A DNA stretch of 11,918 bases from NCBI GenBank assembly GCA_013349735.1, contig DUZC01000044.1, forward strand, positions 1 to 11,918. The letters run 5' to 3'. Below the pieces are notes generated by a model. That model worked only from the letters and a program-made list of their open reading frames with translations. It was not told where the DNA came from and did no database searches. This DNA comes from Rhodospirillaceae bacterium. Lineage in GTDB: Bacteria > Pseudomonadota > Alphaproteobacteria > Rhodospirillales > Magnetospirillaceae. Positions 6,246-11,918 of the stretch are shown here, one piece after another. Each line of letters opens with the position of its first letter. Positions within the stretch are counted from its first letter, which is position 1. A program made the position numbers and the translations under genes.

Positions 6246-6943
6246 ACAGGTTTATCCGGGCGCTGGCCAAAAATCGCCGTCCCGATGCGGACCATGGTTG
6301 CCCCGGCGGCGATGGCCTGCGGAAAGTCTTCGCTCATCCCCATGCTCAGCTCCACCAGACCATGGCGCGCGGCGATCTCAGCCAATTGATGAAAGGCTTC
6401 GTCCGGCGCACTGTGCTGGGGCGGAATGCACATCAACCCGGCCAAAGGCAAATCCCAGCGTCTTTGGCAGTCATCAATAAACTGATCTGCCTCTTGCGGC
6501 AAAACACCGGCTTTCTGGGGTTCGGCGCCGATATTTATTTCGACAAAACAGAGGGGCCGCCTCTCAAGCTGGCGAATGGCTGACGACAAAGCCAAAGCCA
6601 GTTTTGGCCGATCGACCGTTTCAATAACATCAAAAAGGGATACCGCTTGCAGGACTTTGTTGCTTTGCAAGGGACCAATCATATGGAGCTGAAGGTCCCC
6701 CCAACCTTCGCGAAGGTCTGTCCATTTCGAAGCGGCCTCCTGGACCCGATTCTCGCCGAACCGGCGATGTCCTGCGGCCAACAGGGGCAAAACAGCCGTT
6801 GACGGAGCGGTTTTACTGACCGCAACCAGGCGAACGGTGCCGGGCGCCCGACCGGCCGCCCGTACCGAATCGTCGATTCTTGCCTTCACTTGACCAAAGC
6901 GGGCCAACAAAGCGGCTTCGTCACCTTCGGCCACACCACCCAT
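6242..6943 (-). CDS. yggS: YggS/PLPBP family pyridoxal-phosphate homeostasis protein
   Basis: YggS (PROSC/PLPBP) proteins bind pyridoxal 5'-phosphate without known enzymatic activity and buffer the PLP pool, with effects on amino-acid metabolism. The 233-residue length is typical for this single-domain TIM-barrel family. The PLP-binding lysine is Lys44 in LVAVSKT. FGENRVQEA (62-70), LQLHMIGPLQSNK, a shortened GLMCIPP and the phosphate-binding end LSMGMSEDFPQAIAAGATMVRIG (199-221) are all present. The start is less sure. ATG 6941-6943 has no ribosome site at normal spacing and is only 19 bp from the start of the divergent gene, so the mRNA may be leaderless; a start a few codons further in is possible. 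The gene converges on the pagL-like gene with overlapping stops. Many bacteria carry yggS beside envelope or division genes, so the context adds little. Confidence 0.95.
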   Translation of the reverse strand: MGGVAEGDEAALLARFGQVKARIDDSVRAAGRAPGTVRLVAVSKTAPSTAVLPLLAAGHRRFGENRVQEAASKWTDLREGWGDLQLHMIGPLQSNKVLQAVSLFDVIETVDRPKLALALSSAIRQLERRPLCFVEINIGAEPQKAGVLPQEADQFIDDCQRRWDLPLAGLMCIPPQHSAPDEAFHQLAEIAARHGLVELSMGMSEDFPQAIAAGATMVRIGTAIFGQRPDKPV

Positions 6944-6965
6944 CCTATGCTATCATCTTAGGATG
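6941..6965. promoter_or_regulatory. Symmetrical divergent start region, candidate leaderless promoters
   Basis: CATCCTA at 6941-6947 and TAGGATG at 6959-6965 form a perfect 7-bp inverted repeat with an 11-bp spacer. Its outer ends are the ATG codons of the thiE-like gene (plus) and yggS (minus), so each gene begins TAGGATG. On the plus strand TATCAT (6951-6956) is one base from the -10 consensus and would put the first transcribed base exactly at A6963 of the ATG. On the minus strand GATGAT (6957-6952) is a weaker -10. No clear -35 is visible for either. Confidence 0.4.
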
Positions 6966-7574
6966 TGGAGACTAACAGACCTGGCACGACATCTCAATTT
7001 AGGCGGCCGATGGAAGACAGGGCGCATGGGCTTGGCCATGGTGACGGACCAGCATCGCCAAATCGATCTCTTTGCTTCGGTTGGCCGGCTTCCGGCCGCC
7101 AGCATGGTTATTGTCCGACACCGCGACGAAGCGCAGCGCCGGAGTCTGGCCTTGGCCTTGCGTCCCCTTTGCCGATCCCAGCGGCTGTTTTTGCTGGTCG
7201 CTGGCGACATCAAACTGGCAATCGAACTGGGGGCGGGCTTGCATCTGCCGGAACATATGCTGAAGCAACCCCTCGCCCGTATCCGGCTATGGCACCGGCA
7301 AGGCCGTCACATTATGACGGCGGCCGCTCATAATCGCTCGGCCCTGGTCAAAGCGCACCGAGGGGGCGTTGATGCCGCCTTTTTATCGCCCGTATTCCCT
7401 ACCAAAAGCCATCCCCAGACCAAAGCCCTTGGAGGTCTTTCGTTCCGCCGAATGCTCCGTTACAGCAAAATCCCGATTTTCGCCCTGGGTGGCATCAATG
7501 GCCGTTCGGTCTTGGCATTAAGACAGAGCGGTGCCGCCGGGATCGCCGCCATTGATGGTCTGTCAGTAAAATAG
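6963..7574 (+). CDS. ThiE/TenI-like TIM-barrel protein, catalytic residues not conserved
   Basis: The 203-residue product belongs to the thiamine-phosphate synthase / TenI superfamily. Visible marks are the opening strand LAMVTD (24-29), VIVRHRD (49-55, where ThiE has a VQLREKD-like strand), GAGLHLPE (90-97, cf. GVHLGQ), FLSPVFPTKSHPQTKALGG (140-158, cf. the VFPTxTK loop) and the phosphate-binding IPIFALGGING. Several ThiE residues are missing: the Asn-Asp-Arg Mg/diphosphate motif is AlaGlyAsp here (80-82) and HLGQ is HLPE. The TenI active-site His in GHVF is Pro (SPVF). I therefore doubt ordinary ThiE or TenI activity. ATG 6963 is chosen because the N-terminal LTDLARHLN precedes the first strand naturally, but no ribosome site exists. 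ATG 7026 is an alternative with AGGG upstream. No TPP riboswitch fits in the 19-bp gap. Confidence 0.8.
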   Translation: MWRLTDLARHLNLGGRWKTGRMGLAMVTDQHRQIDLFASVGRLPAASMVIVRHRDEAQRRSLALALRPLCRSQRLFLLVAGDIKLAIELGAGLHLPEHMLKQPLARIRLWHRQGRHIMTAAAHNRSALVKAHRGGVDAAFLSPVFPTKSHPQTKALGGLSFRRMLRYSKIPIFALGGINGRSVLALRQSGAAGIAAIDGLSVK

Positions 7575-7588
7575 AAAGTCCCGCGCTT

Positions 7589-7642
7589 TTTCGCCTAACC
7601 CACGGGCGAAACAGAAGATTGCCTAAAAATTAAGCCTTCTGT
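7589..7642 (+). repeat. Two abutting hairpins downstream of the thiE-like gene
   Basis: TTTCGCC (7589-7595) pairs with GGCGAAA (7605-7611), and ACAGAAG (7611-7617) pairs with CTTCTGT (7636-7642). Both stems are perfect 7-bp matches and they share base 7611. Neither is followed by a U-run, so they may protect the 3' end of the mRNA, act as a Rho-linked terminator, or belong to a small RNA. Confidence 0.4.
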
Positions 7643-7846
7643 CTAAGGATTGAGCGCGTTTGACCCGGCTTATCCAGGTCGAAGGGAACGGTGCCGTGCC
7701 GCCACGGTGTACTGGACGCGTTTGAAAAACCGCCGTCGCAGGCCCCTCAGCCCCAGGATAGTTAATTGAATTAAAATGATTTTTTTATTTTTCCTTGCCC
7801 GTCTTTCTGGGCCAATTTGGCTGATTGCTGACCCTAAAACGCGGCC

Positions 7847-7864
7847 CTGGCATACGATTTGCTT
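7847..7864 (+). promoter_or_regulatory. Sigma-54-like promoter upstream of the beta-barrel gene
   Basis: CTGGCATACGATTTGCTT has the -24 GG at 7849-7850, the -12 GC at 7861-7862 and the obligatory 10-base gap, with TGGCA and TTGCT both matching consensus. The C at position 6 and the G at position 7 of TGGCACG are not conserved (T and A here). Predicted transcript start is about 7874, leaving a 117-nt leader before ATG 7991. Direct repeats at 7655 and 7717 lie at distances usual for activator sites. Confidence 0.65.
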
Positions 7865-7990
7865 GGATTTCGCAGGTCGCTGGCCGGTTTTGCGCGATTA
7901 CGCGTGCTTGGCCAGGGACGGACAGCGGTGCCTGTGTGTACAGAGTGCCGAATTTTATTGAAGACTCTGTAGCCAGAGAGGGCCCTGAAC

Positions 7991-9193
7991 ATGAAGATGA
8001 GTAAACTGTCCTGCGCTATGATCGCCTGCAGTCTGGTCGGCGTCGGTTCCTTGCCGGCGCGAGCGGATGACGCCGCTGCTGCCCCTGACGCCGCGGCACC
8101 GACCTCCAATGCCATGACGTTACCGGCAATGGGCGGGGCGCTGACGGCCAATGCCAATCCCGCCAGTTTCGCCGCAGGTCCACTCGGGAAAGTCTATGTT
8201 ACCGGTGTTTTGTCGGGATTGGGCCTGACCCAAACCGGCACTGTATTTGGTGATCAGCGTAGCCGTGCCGATCTTAGCAACGGCCAGGTGATCGTCCAGA
8301 CGACCGAAGGTTTAGTGCAATTCTATGCCCAGGCTGGCGGTTATTCCTTGCCTGTTCTGGGAACCAGTTATTTGCAGGCCAGCAAAATGACCAACGACAC
8401 CTACGGGTTGGTTCCGGTCGCGTTCCTGAAATTTGCGCCTTCTGACAGTTTTTCGCTTATGGCCGGCAAATTGCCGACCTTGATTGGTACGGAAGGGGTG
8501 TTCACCTATCAGAATTTGAACATTGAGCGCGGTTTGCTGTGGAACCAGGAAAACGTTATCAATACGGGTATTCAGGCCAACTATACGGCGGGTCCGCTGG
8601 CCCTGTCAGCGGCGGTTTCCAATGGCTTTTACTCGAACAGTATGAATTGGATCACCGGTTCAGCGACTTATACGATTGATCCGATCAACTCGGTCTCTGT
8701 ACAGGCTGGCGGTGCAACCACTCAGAATTTGCAGAATACTTTTTCAACGCCAGTATTGCTGAATAATTCTGACATCTATGATTTTGCCTACACCTACAAT
8801 AATGCGCCTTGGACGATCACGCCCTATCTGCAATATACGACAGTGGCGAAGAACAAAGCGATCGGAGCCAATGCGGACCTGTCGACCTTTGGTGGCGCTT
8901 TGCTAGCCAGCTATGCTTTCCCGGAAGAATCCTTGGCTGGCGTCAGCCTTCCGGTTCGAATCGAATATATCAGTTCCTCCAGCACCACCAACGGACCCAA
9001 CGTGCTTTACGGACCCAGCAGCAATGCCTGGACCTTCACGGTGACCCCCACCTATCAGAAAGACATTTTCTTCGCGCGTGCTGAAGCCTCTTATGTAGGA
9101 GTCGGCGGCGCCCCGCGTGGAGCGGCTTTTGGCTCAAACGGCAACACGACGTCACAAGCCCGCCTCATGGCTGAAGTGGGATTGCTGTTCTAA
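7991..9193 (+). CDS. Outer-membrane beta-barrel protein, porin-like
   Basis: The 400-residue product has a signal peptide with cleavage likely after Ala25 (LPARA, then DD), then an Ala/Pro-rich stretch (26-60) and a long body of alternating hydrophobic/polar strands rich in Tyr, Asn, Gly, Ser and Thr with almost no Cys. It ends MAEVGLLF, with the C-terminal Phe that the BAM complex recognises. Aromatic girdle-like segments recur (QFYAQAGGYSLP, WTITPYLQYTT, FFARAEASYVGVG). Length and style suit a porin or a BBP2-type outer-membrane beta-barrel protein; I cannot assign a substrate. GAGAGGG at 7976-7982 is a good ribosome site. The gene stands alone, with a sigma-54-like promoter and a 117-nt leader before it and a strong terminator after it, so it is probably a single-gene transcript induced under specific conditions. 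Confidence 0.85.
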   Translation: MKMSKLSCAMIACSLVGVGSLPARADDAAAAPDAAAPTSNAMTLPAMGGALTANANPASFAAGPLGKVYVTGVLSGLGLTQTGTVFGDQRSRADLSNGQVIVQTTEGLVQFYAQAGGYSLPVLGTSYLQASKMTNDTYGLVPVAFLKFAPSDSFSLMAGKLPTLIGTEGVFTYQNLNIERGLLWNQENVINTGIQANYTAGPLALSAAVSNGFYSNSMNWITGSATYTIDPINSVSVQAGGATTQNLQNTFSTPVLLNNSDIYDFAYTYNNAPWTITPYLQYTTVAKNKAIGANADLSTFGGALLASYAFPEESLAGVSLPVRIEYISSSSTTNGPNVLYGPSSNAWTFTVTPTYQKDIFFARAEASYVGVGGAPRGAAFGSNGNTTSQARLMAEVGLLF

Positions 9194-9206
9194 ACGCGTC
9201 CTGGTG

Positions 9207-9231
9207 CTCGCTCTGACAGGGCCAGAGCGAG
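9207..9231 (+). repeat. Perfect 9-bp hairpin after the beta-barrel gene
   Basis: CTCGCTCTG (9207-9215) pairs perfectly with CAGAGCGAG (9223-9231) around a 7-nt loop, starting 13 bases after the stop codon. It stands 13 bases before the true terminator hairpin and probably forms a tandem 3' structure that stabilises the mRNA or backs up termination. Confidence 0.6.
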
Positions 9232-9244
9232 TCATCCACATCAA

Positions 9245-9278
9245 CCCGCTGCGGCGTCACGCCGCGGCGGGTTTTTTT
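9245..9278 (+). terminator. Strong intrinsic terminator of the beta-barrel gene
   Basis: A 12-bp stem, CCCGCTGCGGCG (9245-9256) with CGCCGCGGCGGG (9260-9271), has a single T-G wobble, a 3-nt loop and a following T7 run (9272-9278). It is a textbook Rho-independent terminator. The AA just before the stem can add two pairs with the U-run. Confidence 0.95.
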
Positions 9279-9307
9279 GTTTCATCGGCTTTTCTCTGAT
9301 AATTTGC

Positions 9308-9390
9308 GGTGGTATCTGTCACAGGCTGACGTGGCGCTTGGTCTGACCGGGTCCCTGTGATACGAGAGAATGGAACCGTCGGATACCACC
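9308..9390 (+). promoter_or_regulatory. Structured leader (or small RNA) upstream of DUF3576-leuS
   Basis: GGTGGTATC (9308-9316) is perfectly complementary to GATACCACC (9382-9390), 65 bases further on. Nested inside, TCACAGG (9319-9325) pairs perfectly with CCTGTGA (9354-9360), and within that GGTC/GACC (9340-9348) can form a tip. Bases 9361-9381 stay unpaired on the 3' side. A further small hairpin, CCGGC/GCCGG (about 9395-9409), follows with the purine run GGAGG at its 3' edge. Two nested perfect stems in a leader suggest a folded regulatory RNA for the lipoprotein-leuS operon. It fits no riboswitch, tRNA or 4.5S RNA that I recognise. The strand is assumed from the downstream genes. Confidence 0.5.
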
Positions 9391-9436
9391 TCCCCCGGCC
9401 GAACGCCGGAGGAATATCAGAGGTCTGAAGACAGAG

Positions 9437-9973
9437 ATGGTAATGGACAAAATTACGAAGGCAGCTTTGGGGCTGACCTGTTTGCTGGGTGTCGGCGCCT
9501 GCAGCCAATTCCAGTCGCTTTATCCGGATAAGCAGCCGGGCGAACCGCCGATCCAAACGGCTGAGGAAAAGAAAGAGCCCTTGTTCGGCCCCAACGGCTT
9601 TAACCTTTTTGGTGGCGACCGGAAAAAGGCGGACGAGGCCTCAAGCATTGGCGTGAATGCCTTTTTATGGCGTGCCAGCCTGGATACCATCGCCTTTATG
9701 CCGCTGGCCTCGGCCGACCCCTTCGGCGGGGTTATCATAACGGATTGGTACGCGCCGCCGGAAAGCAATGGGGAACGTTTCAAGCTGTCCGTGTTGATTA
9801 TGGACCGCGCTTTGCGGTCGGACGGCGTGCGCGTTTCGGTCTTCCGCCAGACGCAAAGCACCGCCGGCAACTGGGTTGATTCAATGGTAGACGCTAAAAC
9901 CGCGACTGACCTGGAGAATGCGATTCTCACCCGCGCCCGGGAGTTGCGTGCCGCCAGCAGCATCAAGAACTAG
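9437..9973 (+). CDS. DUF3576-family lipoprotein upstream of leuS
   Basis: This 178-residue protein resembles the DUF3576 lipoproteins that sit just before leuS in many alphaproteobacteria; their function is unknown. The N-terminus is a lipoprotein signal with the lipobox VGAC, so Cys22 would be lipidated, and the Ser at +2 favours the outer membrane. A short charged/Pro linker (about 28-60) leads to the conserved domain: SIGVNAFLWRASLDTIAFMP, LASADPFGGVIITDWYAPPE, then RFKLSVLIMDRALRSDGVRVSVFRQ and a C-terminal helix TATDLENAILTRARELR. ATG 9437 and the in-frame ATG 9443 are both possible; AGAG at 9433-9436 is better spaced for the second. A gap of 3 bases to leuS implies one operon and coupled translation, possibly because both are needed in fast growth. 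The role is not established. Confidence 0.88.
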   Translation: MVMDKITKAALGLTCLLGVGACSQFQSLYPDKQPGEPPIQTAEEKKEPLFGPNGFNLFGGDRKKADEASSIGVNAFLWRASLDTIAFMPLASADPFGGVIITDWYAPPESNGERFKLSVLIMDRALRSDGVRVSVFRQTQSTAGNWVDSMVDAKTATDLENAILTRARELRAASSIKN

Positions 9974-9976
9974 GTT

Positions 9977-11918
9977 ATGGCGCGCGAAACCGAGCGCTAC
10001 GCGGTTCGCCAGGCTGAGGCGAAATGGCAGGCGGTTTGGGAGCAGCGGCAGTGTTTTGCCGCTAGCGACGATGAATCGCGCCCAAAATATTATGTCCTTG
10101 AAATGTTTCCCTATCCGTCGGGGCGCATTCATATGGGACATGTCCGCAATTATACGCTTGGCGACGTGGTCGCTCGGTATAAGCGGGCCTTGGGATATGC
10201 GGTTTTGCATCCCATGGGCTGGGACGCTTTTGGTCTCCCTGCGGAAAACGCCGCCATTCAAAACGGCGTGCCGCCCGCGGACTGGACCCGGGAAAACATC
10301 GCGGCCATGCGGGACCAGCTTAAATCCATGGGGCTGGCCTATGACTGGCGCCGCGAACTGGCTACTTGTGACGCCAGCTATTACCAACATGAACAGAGAA
10401 TGTTCCTTGAGTTTCTTAAGGCTGGGCTGGTTTACCGCAAGGAATCCTGGGTCAACTGGGACCCCGAGGAACATACGGTGTTGGCCAATGAACAGGTCAT
10501 TGACGGCCGGGGTTGGCGTTCGGGGGCTTTGGTTGAAAAGCGGCTGTTAAGCCAGTGGTTTTTGAAAATCACGGAATTTGCCGAGGACCTATTGTCTGGG
10601 TTGAAGGGGTTGGACCGCTGGCCTGAGCGGGTCAGACTGATGCAGGAAAATTGGATTGGGCGATCTGAAGGGTTGCGTTTGTTTTTCGAGCTCGTGGGGC
10701 GAAGCGACCGTCTGGAGGTTTATACCACCCGGCCGGACACCCTTCATGGAGCCGCCTTCACCGCCATTGCCGCAAATCATCCCCTGGCCCTGGAACTGGC
10801 CACCCGCGATCCGGAACTGAGCGCCTTCATTGCGGAATGTAATCGCTTGGGGACCAGCGAGGCCGCTCTCGAGACGGCAGAGAAGAGAGGCTATGACACT
10901 GGTCTTAAGGTGCTTAACCCCCTGGTGCCTGGGCAAATTCTTCCGGTTTATGTCGCCAATTTCGTCTTGATGGATTATGGCACGGGTGCCGTTTTCGGCT
11001 GCCCCGCCCATGACCAGCGGGATCTTGATTTCGCCCGTAAATATGGATTACCGGTGATCCCCGTGGTTGCCCCCAAAGGGGTTGACCCAAACACAATCGT
11101 TATCGGGAATGAAGCCTTTCTGGATGATGGCATTCTGATCAATTCCGGTTCTTTGAACGGCCTTGAGGTAACCACCGCCAAAGCGACCGTGATTGAGGCG
11201 ATGGAGAAGGCTGGCGTTGGGCGTCGTGCCGTAAATTATCGTTTGCGGGATTGGGGGGTGTCACGCCAGCGCTATTGGGGTTGCCCCATCCCGGTCATTC
11301 ACTGCCCGCACTGCGGTGTGGTACCGGTCCCGGAAGCTGATCTTCCGGTCTGCCTTCCCGAAGATGTCAGCTTTGATCAACCTGGTAATCCCTTGGCCCA
11401 CCATCCCCGCTGGAAACATGTTTCCTGCCCGGCTTGCGGGGCAAAGGCGGAACGGGAAACCGATACTTTTGATACCTTCTTCGAATCCTCCTGGTATTTT
11501 GCTCGCTTCTGCTCGCCTGGGGAAACCTCGCGCGGCTTTACCCGAGCAGCAGCCAACCGTTGGCTGCCCGTCGATCAATATATTGGGGGTATAGAACATG
11601 CAGTCTTGCATTTGTTGTATTCCCGCTTTTTTACCCGCGCCTTGAAACGCTGCGGCTATCTTGAGGTCGAGGAACCGTTTGCCGGGCTTTTGACGCAAGG
11701 CATGATCTGCCACGAGACCTATAAAAACGCCGAAGGGGCTTGGCTTTATCCGCAGCAGATTGACAAGCGGGGTGATGGCTCGGTCGTCGAATTGGCCAAT
11801 GGACAACCGGTTGCCGTCGGCCGCTCTGAGAAAATGAGCAAATCGAAGCGCAATGTGGTCGATCCGGCCGGCATAATTGAAGCCTATGGAGCTGATACCG
11901 CCCGATTGTTTATGCTAT
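9977..11918 (+). CDS. leuS: Leucyl-tRNA synthetase, 5' part (runs off the window)
   Basis: LeuS charges tRNA-Leu with leucine in the cytoplasm. The frame is uninterrupted from ATG 9977 to the window end (647 full codons). In order it shows the class I signature HMGH (52-55, in PYPSGRIHMGHVRNY), WDAFGLPAENAA, WVNWDPEEHTVLANEQV, the CP1 editing domain with the Thr-rich TTRPDT (250-255) and GTGAVFGCPAHDQRD with editing Asp346, RDWGVSRQRYWGCPIP, the leucine-specific region, IGGIEHAVLHLLYSRFF, and the KMSKS loop at 619-623. Editing appears intact since both key sites are kept. The anticodon-binding and C-terminal domains (about 200 more residues) are missing only because the window stops. The start lies 3 bp after the DUF3576 stop, with AGG overlapping that stop as ribosome site, so translation is probably coupled. 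Confidence 0.98.
   Translation, partial: MARETERYAVRQAEAKWQAVWEQRQCFAASDDESRPKYYVLEMFPYPSGRIHMGHVRNYTLGDVVARYKRALGYAVLHPMGWDAFGLPAENAAIQNGVPPADWTRENIAAMRDQLKSMGLAYDWRRELATCDASYYQHEQRMFLEFLKAGLVYRKESWVNWDPEEHTVLANEQVIDGRGWRSGALVEKRLLSQWFLKITEFAEDLLSGLKGLDRWPERVRLMQENWIGRSEGLRLFFELVGRSDRLEVYTTRPDTLHGAAFTAIAANHPLALELATRDPELSAFIAECNRLGTSEAALETAEKRGYDTGLKVLNPLVPGQILPVYVANFVLMDYGTGAVFGCPAHDQRDLDFARKYGLPVIPVVAPKGVDPNTIVIGNEAFLDDGILINSGSLNGLEVTTAKATVIEAMEKAGVGRRAVNYRLRDWGVSRQRYWGCPIPVIHCPHCGVVPVPEADLPVCLPEDVSFDQPGNPLAHHPRWKHVSCPACGAKAERETDTFDTFFESSWYFARFCSPGETSRGFTRAAANRWLPVDQYIGGIEHAVLHLLYSRFFTRALKRCGYLEVEEPFAGLLTQGMICHETYKNAEGAWLYPQQIDKRGDGSVVELANGQPVAVGRSEKMSKSKRNVVDPAGIIEAYGADTARLFML

Larger units (their letters stand above)
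7575..7990. other. 416-bp noncoding region rich in inverted repeats
   Basis: No convincing gene is seen here. In order it holds: AAAG/CTTT with a T5 run just after the thiE-like stop (about 7575-7591); two abutting hairpins (7589-7611 and 7611-7642); a direct repeat CGCGTTTGA at 7655-7663 and 7717-7725; a 5-bp hairpin CCGTG/CACGG at 7694-7707; an A/T palindrome TTAATTGAATTAA at 7762-7774 followed by T7 (7780-7786); a palindrome GCCAATTTGGC at 7811-7821; and a sigma-54-like promoter at 7847-7864. The last 117 nt would be the 5' leader of the beta-barrel gene. A frame at 7776-7961 has no ribosome site and a non-protein-like composition. Confidence 0.7.

Noticed and set aside
7776..7961. 61-residue open frame with a hydrophobic N-terminus in the gap before the beta-barrel gene
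   Set aside because: No ribosome site, it spans the sigma-54 site and palindromes, and its composition is not protein-like.
9308..9390. tRNA, 4.5S RNA or T-box in the leader of DUF3576-leuS
   Set aside because: No cloverleaf, no GGAAGGAAGCA-type SRP tip and no T-box bulge sequence; only the nested stems are supported.
9520..9966. 148-residue minus-strand frame opposite the DUF3576 gene
   Set aside because: Shadow of a well-supported plus-strand gene with a lipobox and family motifs.
9918..10550. 210-residue plus-strand frame overlapping the DUF3576 and leuS junction
   Set aside because: It is an alternate frame of leuS; the leuS frame has HMGH and family blocks over the same bases.
11261..11806. 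181-residue open frame on the minus strand inside leuS
   Set aside because: Fully antisense to a firmly identified leuS region; codon pattern mirrors the real frame.
9977..11918. Possible frameshift in leuS
   Set aside because: Codon positions of TTRPDT, Asp346, KMSKS and the last codons all fall in the frame of ATG 9977, so the gene is intact up to the window edge.

Overview
The window looks like a chromosomal segment of an alphaproteobacterium, most likely in or near the Rhodospirillales. This is inferred from moderately high GC, a DUF3576-type lipoprotein placed directly upstream of leuS, a long-form GTP cyclohydrolase II and a divergent yggS / thiamine-phosphate-synthase-like pair. It is mostly core-genome material. 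I see no insertion sequence, phage gene, CRISPR array, rRNA or tRNA.

Layout. (1) 1-551: the 3' end of a CapD/FlaA1-type nucleotide-sugar epimerase/dehydratase. (2) 627-2204: purH for the last two steps of IMP synthesis, followed by a GC hairpin. (3) 2332-3179: a 62-residue protein of unknown function runs into an OmpR/PhoB-type regulator on the other strand; their stop codons overlap. The regulator's receiver domain has lost the phosphoacceptor Asp (Glu instead) and one Mg-binding acid. (4) 3355-4461: ribA, whose N-terminal half looks like a dead DHBP synthase domain. (5) 4544-5591: an excellent sigma-54 promoter and an orphan protein with a conserved N-terminal block and a Pro/Ala/Ser/Thr-rich body. 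(6) 5684-6245: a leader with competing hairpins and a PagL-type lipid A 3-O-deacylase with its full catalytic triad. Its stop overlaps that of the next gene. (7) 6242-7574: yggS (minus) and a ThiE/TenI-like gene (plus), whose ATG codons lie in one 25-bp inverted repeat with no room for normal leaders. (8) 7575-7990: a 416-bp noncoding region with several inverted repeats and a second sigma-54-like promoter. (9) 7991-9278: an outer-membrane beta-barrel protein ending in a strong intrinsic terminator. (10) 9308-11918: a structured leader, the DUF3576 lipoprotein and leuS (open at the window end), the last two apparently co-transcribed.

How the genes fit together. The metabolic genes (purH, ribA, yggS, thiE-like, leuS) are housekeeping, centred on purines, flavin, PLP and thiamin. 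Between them lie envelope genes: sugar epimerase, PagL, beta-barrel protein and lipoprotein. Two genes, the orphan protein and the beta-barrel protein, carry sigma-54-type promoters and may belong to one RpoN regulon; this is inferred from promoter sequence alone.

Most worth following up: the non-canonical response regulator, the two sigma-54 promoters and the orphan protein one of them serves, the symmetrical start-codon palindrome, and the two structured leaders (before the pagL-like gene and before DUF3576-leuS).
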